Shown here one piece after another: positions 40,695-50,053 of a stretch of 64,000 bases of DNA; the stretch's first letter is position 1; each line of letters begins with the position of its first letter. This DNA is from Klenkia sp. PcliD-1-E (GTDB lineage Bacteria; Actinomycetota; Actinomycetes; Mycobacteriales; Geodermatophilaceae), in the NCBI RefSeq assembly GCF_024124375.1, contig NZ_JAMXRZ010000001.1, positions 86,236-150,235 of the forward strand, read 5' to 3'. A model generated the notes under the pieces. It made no database searches, was not told the origin of the DNA, and saw only the letters and a program-made list of their open reading frames with translations. The translations under genes and the position numbers were made by a program.

Positions 40695-41150
40695 TCAAGC
40701 AGTGACGGTCATGGTGCCGACCTGGCCCAGGGCAACGTGGAAGGAGCACTCGAACCGGTAGTCACCGGGTGCCTTCACGGTGAATTCGATGCTCTGCTCG
40801 TCCCTGGGGGCCAGATACGGGATGCTTTCGGTGATGGCGGCGGGGCCCATGCCTTTGCTGAACACGAAGTTGTGGGTCAGCTGCGCCGCCTCGCTGGTCA
40901 CCGTGACCCGCACTGTTCCTGGAGCGACGCTGAAGGCGTTGGGGAGGAAGACGTAGTCGTCCCCGACGACCAGCTGCACGTCCTGGATGCCGTCCTCGGC
41001 AGTGCTCACGGCCGGCGGCCGGCTCGACCGTCCGGCGGCCGTCGCCCCCGGGCGGGACTCCCCGCCCCCGCACGCACCCAGCACCGGGGCCGAGAGCCCA
41101 AGAGCAGCAGCCCCGAGCAGCGCCCGACGGGTCATTCCGGTCTTCGACAA
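40695..41150 (-). CDS. cupredoxin-fold copper lipoprotein
   Basis: A 151-residue exported protein with RR and a lipobox (RRALLGAAALGLSAPVLGAC). The cupredoxin domain has a complete type 1 copper site: His in LTHNFVF, Cys in RFECSFH, His in that same segment and Met in GTMTV at the end. It would act as an electron carrier or copper donor on the outer face, possibly to the oxidase encoded nearby. The TTG start at 41150 is preceded by GGAGGGG; ATG 41135 is the alternative. A 19-bp dyad lies 22 nt upstream. Confidence 0.87.
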   Translation of the reverse strand: MSKTGMTRRALLGAAALGLSAPVLGACGGGESRPGATAAGRSSRPPAVSTAEDGIQDVQLVVGDDYVFLPNAFSVAPGTVRVTVTSEAAQLTHNFVFSKGMGPAAITESIPYLAPRDEQSIEFTVKAPGDYRFECSFHVALGQVGTMTVTA

Positions 41151-41171
41151 CGTCGTCCCCTCCGTCCGTTA

Positions 41172-41190
41172 TTACTACGGAGGTTAGTAC
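41172..41190. promoter_or_regulatory. 19-bp dyad, site 4 (upstream of cupredoxin gene)
   Basis: TTACTA-CGGAGGT-TAGTAC. It overlaps the leader of the cupredoxin gene and follows the M56 gene stop by 11 nt on the other side. Confidence 0.72.
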
Positions 41191-41201
41191 AAGGTGGCGG
41201 T

Positions 41202-42161
41202 CTAGCTGACCCCGGTGCACAGGTGGGTGATCGCGGTGCTGATCGCCGGTGCCATCGCCACCGCTAACGGTGTGCCAAGCACCCCGACCAGCGTGGCCAG
41301 CACCCCGCCCAGGCGCCGAGGCGGCAGCGGATCGACCGGCGCCAGCAGCCTGCCCACCCGGCTCGCCGTCACCCCGGGAGTGGCGCAGTCGGCCATGGCC
41401 ATTGCCGAACGGGGAGCCCGCATGGCGGCCAGTCGCACAATGGCCGAGGCCACGGTCACCCGGTCCACCTCGTGCGCGGCCCGGTCATCGGCAGCGAGCT
41501 CCACCAGTCGGGTGACCTGCTGGGAGGCCACGGCAAACAAGGAGATTCCGGGGAACGCCCGCGACAGCGACCGGGTACCGGCAACAGCCAGATGGTGCCG
41601 GGCACGCAAGTGCGCCCGCTCGTGGGCCAGCACCCCGGCGACCTCTGCAGTGCTCAACGCGGCCAGCGCGCCGGCGGTCACCACCACCTGAGAGTCACGC
41701 CCAGGCACGCAGAACGCAGCGGCGGTCGGGGAATCCAGAACCCGCGCGCCCAGATCGAAGTCAGGTGAGCTGACCGCAGCCAGGGAGCGGCGCATCCGAG
41801 TGCGCTCGCGTCGTGCCCTATGGAGGTCGAAGGCGATCCAACCGCTGACCCACACCAGCACCGCCCCCGCCAGCAGCAAGCCCAAGGTCGGCTCCAGGGC
41901 ATCACCGTGGAAGCCGTACGCCTGCTGCATGCTCTGCACGCACGCGTGCATCAACGCGGCCAGGCCGCCCACCCATGCCGTGGCCGGAACCAGCACGGTC
42001 AGCCCGATCAGGACCGGCACGGCCACCGCGGACACGCACAACGCCTGCCACAGGGCGATCCCCAGACGGGGTGAGACCTCCAGCCAGGACAGATGCCGCA
42101 GCCTGGGCCCCACCACCAGCAAGGCGCCACCCACGGCAGCCAGCACCCAGGTTGCGGTCAC
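41202..42161 (-). CDS. M56-family (BlaR1-like) membrane metallopeptidase
   Basis: A 319-residue membrane protease with about four helices. The zinc site HExxH is present as GVLAHERAHLRARH near residue 180, with a downstream LVELAADDRAA that can give the third ligand. It has no C-terminal penicillin-binding sensor domain, unlike staphylococcal BlaR1, so it must sense something else or through a partner. The GTG start overlaps the blaI stop by 4 nt. Its likely job is to cleave the BlaI repressor on signal, as known for the family. Confidence 0.9.
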   Translation of the reverse strand: MTATWVLAAVGGALLVVGPRLRHLSWLEVSPRLGIALWQALCVSAVAVPVLIGLTVLVPATAWVGGLAALMHACVQSMQQAYGFHGDALEPTLGLLLAGAVLVWVSGWIAFDLHRARRERTRMRRSLAAVSSPDFDLGARVLDSPTAAAFCVPGRDSQVVVTAGALAALSTAEVAGVLAHERAHLRARHHLAVAGTRSLSRAFPGISLFAVASQQVTRLVELAADDRAAHEVDRVTVASAIVRLAAMRAPRSAMAMADCATPGVTASRVGRLLAPVDPLPPRRLGGVLATLVGVLGTPLAVAMAPAISTAITHLCTGVS

Positions 42162-42529
42162 TGACCGCCCCGCTCCTGGGCGGCCGCGACGGCCTGCTGC
42201 AGCTGGGTGATCTCATCCGGGCCGAGGTCGGCGACGAAGTGCATGAGCACCGCCTGGGAGTCCCCCGCATGCTGCAGCACCTCCTGGAGCAGAGCCGCCG
42301 AGTGTTCCGCCCGAGTACGTGCAGGCCGGTAGCTCCATGCCCGGCCCTGCATCTCGCGCTCGACCTCCCGTTTCCGATGCAGGTTGTCCAGCACCGTCAT
42401 CACGGTCGTGTAGGCCAGCGGCTTGGGCGTCTGCAGCCGCCCCATGACGTCGCGGACCGTCGCAGGCTCCGAGCTGCTCCAGAGCACCTGCATGATCGCG
42501 GCCTCCAGATCGCCCAATGGTCTGACCAT
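42158..42529 (-). CDS. blaI: BlaI/MecI/CopY-family transcriptional repressor
   Basis: A 123-residue winged-helix repressor. The N-terminal domain reads LGDLEAAIMQVLWSSSEPATVRDVMGRLQ, TTVMTVLDNLHRKREVEREMQGRAWSY, typical of BlaI, and the C-terminal helices dimerise. The ATG at 42529 was chosen because GAGGGGG precedes it; ATG 42544 is an alternative. It is coupled to the M56 protease and divergent from ctaD across a 19-bp dyad, so it is the best candidate to bind the nine dyads of this region. BlaI proteins are known to bind dyads with TAC/GTA-type half-sites. Confidence 0.92.
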   Translation of the reverse strand: MVRPLGDLEAAIMQVLWSSSEPATVRDVMGRLQTPKPLAYTTVMTVLDNLHRKREVEREMQGRAWSYRPARTRAEHSAALLQEVLQHAGDSQAVLMHFVADLGPDEITQLQQAVAAAQERGGQ

Positions 42530-42670
42530 CTCAGTCCCCCTCATCTCACCGCCACTGCAGCTGGTGGCGACGCTCGGCCGAGCCTGAGCGCGCCAACGAC
42601 CGCCGAGGGCCATTGTGCCGCCCGGTCGGTGCCCCCTCGGCCACCATCGGGAGTGTGCGCGTGCCAGTAT

Positions 42671-42689
42671 CTACTAAGTCAGATAGCAG
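42671..42689. promoter_or_regulatory. 19-bp dyad, site 5 (blaI / ctaD divergent region)
   Basis: CTACTA-AGTCAGA-TAGCAG. It lies 53 nt before ctaD and 141 nt before blaI, consistent with autoregulation and control of the oxidase unit. Confidence 0.75.
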
Positions 42690-42742
42690 TTGGGGGGTGA
42701 CGCCGCCCGCTGCGGGCGCCGCAGCTCAGGGAGAACCAGCAG

Positions 42743-44494
42743 ATGACGATCGCTCCAGCACAGATCGTGGCCCGGCCCAACCCACCCGTACCCGCCGGCA
42801 AGGGCTCCCGACTGGCCACCCTGCTGCGCACCACTGACCACAAGGTCATCGGGTTGATGTACCTGGCGACGTCGTTCACCTGGTTCGTCGTGGGCGGGCT
42901 GATGGCCATGCTGATGCGTGGCGAGCTGGCGCGGCCGGGGCTGCAGTTCCTGTCCAACGAGCAGTACAACCAGTTGTTCACCATGCACGGCACGGTGATG
43001 CTGTTGTTCTTCGCGACGCCGTTGTTCTTCGCGTTCGCGAACCTAATCCTGCCGTTGCAGCTGGGCGCCCCGGATGTGGCGTTCCCGCGACTGAATGCCC
43101 TGTCGTACTGGCTGTTCCTGTTCGGCAGCCTCATCACCGTCTCCGGTTTCCTGACACCGGGCGGAGCAGCGGACTTCGGCTGGTACGCCTACTCCCCGCT
43201 CTCGGACGCCACCAACTCACCCGGCGCCGGCGCCGACCTGTGGATCGCCGGCCTCGCCGTGTCCGGGCTGGGCACCATCCTGGGTGGGGTCAACTTCATC
43301 ACGACCATCGTCTGCCTGCGGGCCCCGGGGATGACGATGTTCCGGATGTCGATCTTCGCCTGGTCGTCCTTCGTGACCAGCGTGCTGATCCTGCTGGCTT
43401 TCCCCATCCTCACCGCGGCACTGATGGCGCTGCTGGCCGACCGGCACCTGGGCGCCCTCATCTTCTCCGCAGCCAATGGTGGGCCGATGCTGTGGCAGCA
43501 CCTGTTCTGGTTCTTCGGCCATCCCGAGGTCTACATCATCGCGTTGCCGTTCTTCGGGATCATCTCCGAGATCATCCCGGTGTTTGCCCGCAAGCCGTTG
43601 TTCGGCTACAAGGGCATGGTCTTCGCGATCATCGGAATCGGCGCCCTGTCCCTCACTGTCTGGGCGCACCACATGTACGCCACCGGCGTCGTCCTGCTGC
43701 CCTTCTTCGCGTTCCTCACCTACCTCATCGCCGTCCCCACGGGCATCAAGTTCTTCAACTGGATCGGCACGATGTGGCGGGGCCAGATGACGTTCGAGAC
43801 CCCGATGCTGTTCGCGATGGGCTTCCTCATCACGTTCCTGCTCGGTGGGCTGACCGGGGTGCTGCTGGCGTCCCCGCCGCTGGACTGGCAGCTCAACGAC
43901 TCCTACTTCGTCGTGGCCCATTTCCACTACGTGGTGTTCGGGACGGTGGTGTTCGCCGCCTACGGCGGCATCTACTTCTGGTTCCCCAAGATGTGCGGCC
44001 GGATGATGGACGAGAAGCTGGGCAAGGTGCACTTCTGGCTGACCTTCATCGGGTTCCACGCCACGTTCCTGGTGCAGCACTGGCTGGGTACGTCCGGAAT
44101 GCCCCGCCGCTACGCCGACTACCTGCCCACCGACACGTTCACCACCCTGAACACCATCTCCACGGTCGGGTCGTTCATCCTCGGCGCATCGGTCATCCCG
44201 TTCTTCTACAACGTGGCCAAGTCGTGGAAGTACGGGCAGCTGGCGCTGCGCGATGACCCGTGGGGCCACGGCAACTCCCTAGAATGGGCCACCTCCAGCC
44301 CCCCGCCGCGGCACAACTTCGTCGAGATCCCCCGCATCCGCTCCGAACGCCCCGCTTTCGAGCTGCATTACCCCCACCTGCGGCAGCGGCTGGAAGCCGA
44401 AGCCCACGCCGGCAAGCGGCACGCCCCTTACGCCAGCGAAGTACTCGACGGCACCGGCAAGCGTGCCGGAGCCAACGACCCCGACCCGCTGTAA
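42743..44494 (+). CDS. ctaD: cytochrome c oxidase subunit I (aa3 type)
   Basis: A 583-residue haem-copper oxidase subunit with 12 helices. Key sites: haem a ligand in [12 protein letters not shown] near residue 80, the CuB/His-Tyr site [14 protein letters not shown] near 255, the His pair in [10 protein letters not shown] near 305 and HFHYVVFG near 393 binding both haems. It reduces oxygen to water and pumps protons. No subunit II or III gene lies nearby, so it must join subunits encoded elsewhere. It starts a ctaD-copC-copD/ctaG-P450 run and has a 19-bp dyad upstream. Confidence 0.96.
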   Translation: MTIAPAQIVARPNPPVPAGKGSRLATLLRTTDHKVIGLMYLATSFTWFVVGGLMAMLMRGELARPGLQFLSNEQYNQLFTMHGTVMLLFFATPLFFAFANLILPLQLGAPDVAFPRLNALSYWLFLFGSLITVSGFLTPGGAADFGWYAYSPLSDATNSPGAGADLWIAGLAVSGLGTILGGVNFITTIVCLRAPGMTMFRMSIFAWSSFVTSVLILLAFPILTAALMALLADRHLGALIFSAANGGPMLWQHLFWFFGHPEVYIIALPFFGIISEIIPVFARKPLFGYKGMVFAIIGIGALSLTVWAHHMYATGVVLLPFFAFLTYLIAVPTGIKFFNWIGTMWRGQMTFETPMLFAMGFLITFLLGGLTGVLLASPPLDWQLNDSYFVVAHFHYVVFGTVVFAAYGGIYFWFPKMCGRMMDEKLGKVHFWLTFIGFHATFLVQHWLGTSGMPRRYADYLPTDTFTTLNTISTVGSFILGASVIPFFYNVAKSWKYGQLALRDDPWGHGNSLEWATSSPPPRHNFVEIPRIRSERPAFELHYPHLRQRLEAEAHAGKRHAPYASEVLDGTGKRAGANDPDPL

Positions 44495-44588
44495 GGGCTG
44501 GGAACCCCAGACCAGTCCAGGACGACTGCATCCGGTGGTGGCTGACTGCCTCCACCGTCCCACCTCGAGCACAGATCTCGGAGACCCC

Positions 44589-45221
44589 GTGCCCGCAGCA
44601 CCACCCATCCAGTTCGGTCCGGCATGCATTGACCGGCCCGTCCACCGTCGCGCCGTAGGGCGCGCGGCCGCAGTGGGCATGCTGCTGCTGGGTCTCATCC
44701 TGGTCGGTGCGACCCCGGCCGCAGCGCACAGCGAGCTGGAGTCGACACTTCCCGCCGCCGACACCACCGTCACCGAACCGCTGACCAGCGTCACCCTCAC
44801 CTTCGACGATGGTGTGCAACCAGATTTCGCGCAGGTCGCTGTGCTTGACCCCGCCGGCAACGACACCGTCGACGGCGACCCCGTCATCGACGGGAACACC
44901 GTCACCCAGCCGGTGTCGGTGACCACCGCCGGCGCCCACTCGGTGTCCTACCGGATCGTGTCCGCCGACGGCCACATCGTGCAGGGCAGCTACGCCTTCA
45001 CCGCCGCCGTCGTCAGCCCGCAGCCGGCTGCACCGACCAGCTCCCCGGAACCCACGTCACCGGTTACCACGCCCCCAGCCGAAGCAGCGGCTTCTCCCGC
45101 GGCTCAGGCCGAGCAGGAAGGCGGAACCGGGCAGACCGTGGCCATCCTTGGCGTGCTGGCCGTCGGCTTGATCGCCACTGTCCTCATCACGGCGGCCAGG
45201 CGTCGGCAACGGCGGGGTTGA
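44589..45221 (+). CDS. copC: CopC-domain copper-binding exported protein
   Basis: A 210-residue exported protein. A signal peptide ends in AAAHSELESTLPAAD, which puts a His at the mature N-terminus as in CopC Cu(II) sites; further ligands are the Asp/His in SADGHIVQGSY near residue 137. A Pro/Thr/Ala-rich linker and a C-terminal membrane helix (TVAILGVLAVGLIATVLITAARR) anchor it. It binds copper outside the membrane and passes it to CopD. The GTG start follows GGAG; the stop overlaps the next gene. Confidence 0.9.
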   Translation: MPAAPPIQFGPACIDRPVHRRAVGRAAAVGMLLLGLILVGATPAAAHSELESTLPAADTTVTEPLTSVTLTFDDGVQPDFAQVAVLDPAGNDTVDGDPVIDGNTVTQPVSVTTAGAHSVSYRIVSADGHIVQGSYAFTAAVVSPQPAAPTSSPEPTSPVTTPPAEAAASPAAQAEQEGGTGQTVAILGVLAVGLIATVLITAARRRQRRG

Positions 45222-47338
45222 TGCCTACCGACCCCACCCCCGCGGCGCCTCCACCGCGACCCGTCCAGGCCCCATCCAGCAGGACGGGAGGGGCTGCGAA
45301 GCAGGTGCCGCATGGTGCCTCCAGTCCATCACCGCGGTGGACCCACCCCATCCCTGTCGCCGTCGCGTTCTCCCTAGCCGGGACCGGCGCGACCCTGGCC
45401 CTGCTGGCGGCCACCGGCGCATTGACCCCGCAGAGCCTGCCCGGGCTGCCCGCCCCTTCCGGCGTGGTGGCCTGGGCGCTCCCCGCCGCGAAGATCGGCG
45501 GTGATCTGGCGGCCGTGGCGACGGTCGGGGCCCTGCTCTGCGCGGCCGTGCTGGCACCAGGTCACCGCCGGATGAGCGTGGCCGGCTACCGGTGGACCCG
45601 GCTGGCCGGCTGGACGGCCGTCGGGTGGTGGGTCAGCGCCGTGTTCGTTCTGCCGCTGCAGCTGGCTGACTTCTTGGGCACCGGTCTGCCCACGGTGACC
45701 ATCCGCGGGCTGATCTCCTTCGCCACCACCATCCCGCAAGGCCAAGGACAGCTGCTGGTCATCGTGGCCACCGGCGCGATCGCCCTGGCCGGACGCAGCG
45801 TCCTCACTACCGGCGGGAGCGCCTGGCTGCTCGCCCTGGCCATCGGTGCCGCGCTCCCGCCGGTCTTCACCGGGCACGCCGCTGGTTCCGGCAGCCACCA
45901 AGCCGCTGTGTCGGGACTGCTGCTACACGTCATCGGCGTGCTGATCTGGTCCGGCGCGGTGCTCGCGCTGATGCTGGTGCGCCGGCTGCCCACCGCCGAC
46001 GTCGTCACAGCTGTCAGACGGTTCAGTGCTGCCGCGCCCGCCCTGGTCGCCCTGGTCGCGATCAGCGGCGTGATCACCGCCGCCACCAGGCTGAGCAAAC
46101 CGTCTGAACTGCTGACCACCCCCTACGGGGGGCAGGTGCTGGCCAAGACAGCGCTGCTGGTTGTAGCTGCCTGCATCGGCTGGGCACACCGCCGATGGAC
46201 CGTTCCAGCCCTCGCTGCCGGGAGCGTCGCGGCGTTCCGCAGGCTGGCCGCTGTCGAGGTCGCGGTGTTCGGGCTCGCCGTGGGGACCGCGGTGTCGTTG
46301 TCGCGTACTCCCACTCCCCAGAGCACCGGCGAACCGGCCGCCGCCGAGGGCACCGCGCTGGACCTGCTGGGATTCAACCCGCCCGCGCCGCCGTCGTGGG
46401 GACAGGCGTGGGCGCAGCTGCTCGATCCCTATCCGGACCCCCTGTTCCCGCTCGTCTTCGCCGCAGCGGCCGCGGGATACCTGATTGCCGCCCGCATTGC
46501 CGGGAGAACCGGCGAGGTGTGGCCGCGCCAGCGGACAGCTGCTGCCATGATCGGGTTGCTCGTCCTGCTGCTGGCCACCAGCAGTGGTCTGGCCCGATAC
46601 GCCTCGGTCAGCATCACCGCGCATGCCGTGCAGTACCTGCTGCTCGGCCTCATCGCTCCGCTGCTCCTCGTCATCGGCACCCGGGACCTGCTCTCAAGGG
46701 CCTTGCCGGACGAGGACGAGACCACCGAAGTCCGCGGCGCCCGTCAGTGGTGGCGTGCCATCTGCGACCACCCGTTCACTCGCCGGCTGCGCTCTCCAGC
46801 AGTGGCGCTGGCTGTATCCGGGACCGTGTTGTACGGCGGGGCGACCGGACCCGCCCTGGAGCTCGTCCTGCGCTCGCACGCCGCTCACCTGATCTCCGTC
46901 CCGATTACAGTGGCAGCCGGCGTGGTGTTGATCGCGTCGTGGCTGCATCCGACCGACCCGGCCACGCCGACGATCGCTTGGATCCTGGCCTGGGCCGCTG
47001 TGCACATCTCGGCCTGCATGCTGTGGCTGACCTGGCCGCAGGTGCTGGCCCTGTCCTGGTGGAACCAGGTCGCCCCGTCGTGGCTGGCTGGATCTGCCCC
47101 CGACGATCAACGCACTGCGGCCCTGGTCTCCCTGATCGCCGGTCTGCTGGTGGCCGCGACGGCTGTGACGATGGCCATGGCTAACCACGACCGGACACCC
47201 ACAACCCGCCTGAACCCGGCGCAGCAGACCGCCGCGCGACAAGACGGTGCCCCGCGGACCGATCCTGCTGCCGACGGCCTGTCGCCCGCCGCGGTCACCG
47301 ACACGACACCAGGTGACCCGCCCGCCGACCGACCATGA
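45221..47338 (+). CDS. copD: CopD-CtaG fusion (copper import / oxidase assembly)
   Basis: A 705-residue membrane protein. The first 380 residues look like CopD (YcnJ-type, about eight helices; FTGHAAGSGSHQAAVSGLLLHVIGVLIWSGA near residue 220), and residues 390-660 look like the caa3 CtaG assembly protein (ITAHAVQYLLLGLIAPLLLVIGTRDLLSRALP, then LRSHAAHLISVPITVAAG). It would take copper from CopC and help build the oxidase CuA/CuB centres. The ATG overlaps the copC stop by one base; TTG 45218 is possible. Fusions of this kind are known in actinobacteria. The C-terminal tail is polar. Confidence 0.88.
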   Translation: MPTDPTPAAPPPRPVQAPSSRTGGAAKQVPHGASSPSPRWTHPIPVAVAFSLAGTGATLALLAATGALTPQSLPGLPAPSGVVAWALPAAKIGGDLAAVATVGALLCAAVLAPGHRRMSVAGYRWTRLAGWTAVGWWVSAVFVLPLQLADFLGTGLPTVTIRGLISFATTIPQGQGQLLVIVATGAIALAGRSVLTTGGSAWLLALAIGAALPPVFTGHAAGSGSHQAAVSGLLLHVIGVLIWSGAVLALMLVRRLPTADVVTAVRRFSAAAPALVALVAISGVITAATRLSKPSELLTTPYGGQVLAKTALLVVAACIGWAHRRWTVPALAAGSVAAFRRLAAVEVAVFGLAVGTAVSLSRTPTPQSTGEPAAAEGTALDLLGFNPPAPPSWGQAWAQLLDPYPDPLFPLVFAAAAAGYLIAARIAGRTGEVWPRQRTAAAMIGLLVLLLATSSGLARYASVSITAHAVQYLLLGLIAPLLLVIGTRDLLSRALPDEDETTEVRGARQWWRAICDHPFTRRLRSPAVALAVSGTVLYGGATGPALELVLRSHAAHLISVPITVAAGVVLIASWLHPTDPATPTIAWILAWAAVHISACMLWLTWPQVLALSWWNQVAPSWLAGSAPDDQRTAALVSLIAGLLVAATAVTMAMANHDRTPTTRLNPAQQTAARQDGAPRTDPAADGLSPAAVTDTTPGDPPADRP

Positions 47339-48573
47339 CCAGCGCCCGCCAGGAGAAACCCGTGCAGGACCTCGACGACATCCTCGCTCCGCTCGACCGG
47401 GTCGGACTCGACCCTCATCCCTGGCTGCTAGAACGGCACAGCCAGGCACCGGTCACCCGCCTGGACCTGTTCGGCAATCCAGTATGGCTGGTCACCGGCC
47501 ATGCGCAGGTGCAGGCCGTCCTCACCGACCACCGCACCTACAGCAACGACTTCGCCCATCTGGCCGGCGCGCACGACGACCCCGACCTGGACTTGGCCAA
47601 CCCGGGCGGGCTCGGGCTGGTCGACCCCCCTGACCACACCCGGCTGCGGCGGCTACTCGCCCCCGCCTTCGCCCCCCGTCGGCTGGCAGGCCTGCAGCCA
47701 GCCATCGACCGCATCGTGCACCGCCGACTGGAGGCCCTCGTCCAAGCCGGACCGGGAGCAGACCTCGTCGCCGAGTTCGCTACACCGGTTCCGGCCATGG
47801 TCATCGGTGAACTGCTGGGGGTGCCCGACGCCGAACTCGAGGCCTTCGCCAAGGTGGCGACCGGCCGCTTCGACCTGCTCGACAGCATCCTGGCGCCGTT
47901 GGATTCCGCCGCACAGTCCCTGGACTACTTGGGTGACCTCGTGGCAGCACAGCGAGCCCGCCCTCAGGCCGGTCTGATCGGCGACGTCATCCGGGAATAC
48001 GGCGACACGGTGTCCGACGCCGAACTGACCGGGCTCGTCGATGGCCTGCTGGTCGGCGGTCACGAGACCACAGCCAGCATGCTCGCCCTCAGTACGCTGC
48101 TGCTGACGCAGAACCCGCACGCAGCTGCCGTCATCGGTAACCCGGAGCGCGCGCCGGCCGCGGTGGAGGAACTGCTGCGCTATCTGACCGTCGTGCAGGT
48201 GGCCTTCCCCCGCTTCCCGCGCACCGACGTGCGCATCGCAGGGCAGGACATCGCCGCCGGGGACCTGGTGCTGTGCTCCCTGCTGGCCGCCGACCGGGAC
48301 CAGGCCCTCGTCGGCGATGCCGCCCTGCTCGACCTCCGTCGGCCACCCACGCGGCACCTGGCCTTCGGCCACGGCATCCACCACTGCCTGGGCGCTCCGT
48401 TGGCCCGGATGGAAATGCTCACGGCGCTGCCTGCGCTGCTGCGCCGCCTGCCCGACCTCAGGCCACTCCACCCCGACCGCCTGCAGTTCCGTTCCCGCTC
48501 CATCGTGTTCGGGCTGCACGCCCTCCCGGTGATCTGGACCGCTCTGCCCGACGCAGCCGAACGCGCGCATTGA
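47335..48573 (+). CDS. cytochrome P450
   Basis: A 412-residue soluble monooxygenase. The I helix reads LLVGGHETTASML near residue 240, the ExxR motif is EELLRYL near 278 and the haem loop is LAFGHGIHHCLGAPLARME near 341, with the Cys ligand. The start overlaps the copD-ctaG stop by 4 nt (ATGA), so it is co-translated with oxidase assembly genes, an unusual partner. No ferredoxin or reductase gene is adjacent. The substrate is unknown. Confidence 0.95.
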   Translation: MTSARQEKPVQDLDDILAPLDRVGLDPHPWLLERHSQAPVTRLDLFGNPVWLVTGHAQVQAVLTDHRTYSNDFAHLAGAHDDPDLDLANPGGLGLVDPPDHTRLRRLLAPAFAPRRLAGLQPAIDRIVHRRLEALVQAGPGADLVAEFATPVPAMVIGELLGVPDAELEAFAKVATGRFDLLDSILAPLDSAAQSLDYLGDLVAAQRARPQAGLIGDVIREYGDTVSDAELTGLVDGLLVGGHETTASMLALSTLLLTQNPHAAAVIGNPERAPAAVEELLRYLTVVQVAFPRFPRTDVRIAGQDIAAGDLVLCSLLAADRDQALVGDAALLDLRRPPTRHLAFGHGIHHCLGAPLARMEMLTALPALLRRLPDLRPLHPDRLQFRSRSIVFGLHALPVIWTALPDAAERAH

Positions 48574-48625
48574 GTGACCACACGGCGCGCCAGACGCCGC
48601 ACGAGCAGACCAAGGGTTGCAATTA

Positions 48626-48644
48626 CTACTAGAGATAGTAGTAG
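48626..48644. promoter_or_regulatory. 19-bp dyad, site 6 (upstream of riboswitch and M23 peptidase 2)
   Basis: CTACTA-GAGATAG-TAGTAG, perfect arms (with overlapping extra TAGTAG). It lies about 200 nt before the M23 start and just ahead of the c-di-AMP riboswitch, so it is placed to control transcription entry. Confidence 0.82.
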
Positions 48645-48699
48645 TTTGGGTGCGTCTGCAGGGGCGTCGACCTGTTCCCCGGGTCCTCCTGTAGACCCG

Positions 48700-48825
48700 C
48701 CGAACCAACCGACCGTTGCGTCGGATGGGCCGGGGACCCACGTTCCCCTGGGGTGAATCCGCACTGCGGTGCGGTAGGGCTGCTTCCGGCCCGAACCCGT
48801 CAGCTAACCCGGTAGGCGGCAGGAG
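48700..48825 (+). ncRNA. c-di-AMP riboswitch (ydaO/yuaA leader)
   Basis: The leader contains the conserved ydaO/yuaA blocks: GGGGTGAATCC at 48749-48759, GGGCTGCTTCCGGCCCGA at 48777-48794 and ACCCGTCAGCTAACCCGGT at 48795-48813 followed by AGGCGGC. In actinobacteria this riboswitch precedes cell-wall hydrolase genes (Rpf, NlpC/P60, M23) and turns expression off at high c-di-AMP. It ends 20 nt before the M23 peptidase start. The outer limits are approximate. Confidence 0.88.
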
Positions 48826-48844
48826 GAAAACGGAGCCGCCGCAG

Positions 48845-50047
48845 GTGACCACCGCGCACCACCCCCATGCTCAAAAACCCCGCCACCGCGTCCACAGATC
48901 GACCACGACCACCGGTCGTCGAGCACAACGGCTGCTCATCCCCACGCTGGCCGCGCTCGCCACGACGCTGACGCTGCTGCCCCCCGCCCCGGCCGCGGCC
49001 GCCCCGGCCACCAGCAGCGCCGCCGAGTCCGAAGTGCAGCGCCTACAAGCGCTGGTTGATCAGGCCTCCAACGCCCTCGCCCAAGCCACCGTCGATGCCG
49101 AAGCCACCACCGAGACCCTGCGGCTAGCCGACGAGGCCCTCGCGGTAGCAAACCAGACCGTCACGCAAGCCACCGCTGCCGCCGAAACTGCTCGCTCGGC
49201 CGCCGACCAGGCCCAGGTCGACGTCACCGCAGCGGGCCGGCAGGCCTTCATGGGTGCATCTGATCTTGGACAGATGGGCATGCTGCTCGACGCCAGCGAC
49301 CCCGAGCAGTTCATCGACCGCGCCGGAACGCTCACCCTGCTCGCCGAGCAGCGCAGCGACGAGCTGGCCGCATTGCAGGAGCTCCAAGACGAACGAGATG
49401 CTGCCGAGCGGGACGCCCTGCAGGCGGCCGATGACCAAGCCGCTGCCGTGACCGCAGCCGATGATGCACAAGCACAGGCAGCGCAGCGGCTCAGCGACGC
49501 CCAGGCCGACTACGACCAGGCCCAGGGGCAGTGGTCGCAGCTGCAGAGCCAGTTGCGCTCGGCGCAGTTGACCGTCTTGGCCGAGCAGGGAGTCGCCGAC
49601 CCGGCAGCAACCTTCAACGCCAATGCCAGCGCGGCAGCCAGCACCGGCGCCGGCCTCGTCGATGGACGGGTTACCTCCTGCTACGGGCCCCGCTCGGGCA
49701 CCAACCACAACGGCATCGACATCGCCGCACCGATCGGTACCCCCATCTACGCACCAGAAGGGGGAGTGGTCATCGATGCCGGGCCGGCCAATGGATTCGG
49801 TCTGGCCGTCTACATCCAGCACCCCGACGGCACGATCACCCTCTACGGCCACATCAATGACTACTTCGTGACCGCTGGTCAGACCGTCACCGCCGGGCAG
49901 ATGATCGCCGAGGTCGGCAACCGCGGGCAGTCCACCGGCCCACACCTGCACATCGAGACCCACACCGGCGGGCTCTACGCCAACCGCACCGATCCCGCGC
50001 CGTGGCTCGCTCAGCGTGGCATCACCCTCGGGGGACGCTGCAGTTGA
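48845..50047 (+). CDS. M23-family murein peptidase 2, coiled-coil type
   Basis: A 400-residue exported endopeptidase. A signal peptide (AQRLLIPTLAALATTLTLLPPAPAAAA) is followed by about 210 residues of Ala/Gln/Asp-rich coiled coil as in PcsB/RipA-type hydrolases, then a domain starting with TSCYGPRSGTNHNGIDIAAPIGTPIYAP (zinc ligands His and Asp) and GPHLHIETHTGG. The GTG start is preceded by GGAG at 9 nt. It is under a c-di-AMP riboswitch and a 19-bp dyad. Strong C-terminal similarity to the M23 proteins at 39900 and 51226 marks them as paralogues. Confidence 0.92.
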   Translation: MTTAHHPHAQKPRHRVHRSTTTTGRRAQRLLIPTLAALATTLTLLPPAPAAAAPATSSAAESEVQRLQALVDQASNALAQATVDAEATTETLRLADEALAVANQTVTQATAAAETARSAADQAQVDVTAAGRQAFMGASDLGQMGMLLDASDPEQFIDRAGTLTLLAEQRSDELAALQELQDERDAAERDALQAADDQAAAVTAADDAQAQAAQRLSDAQADYDQAQGQWSQLQSQLRSAQLTVLAEQGVADPAATFNANASAAASTGAGLVDGRVTSCYGPRSGTNHNGIDIAAPIGTPIYAPEGGVVIDAGPANGFGLAVYIQHPDGTITLYGHINDYFVTAGQTVTAGQMIAEVGNRGQSTGPHLHIETHTGGLYANRTDPAPWLAQRGITLGGRCS

Positions 50048-50053
50048 TGAGAC

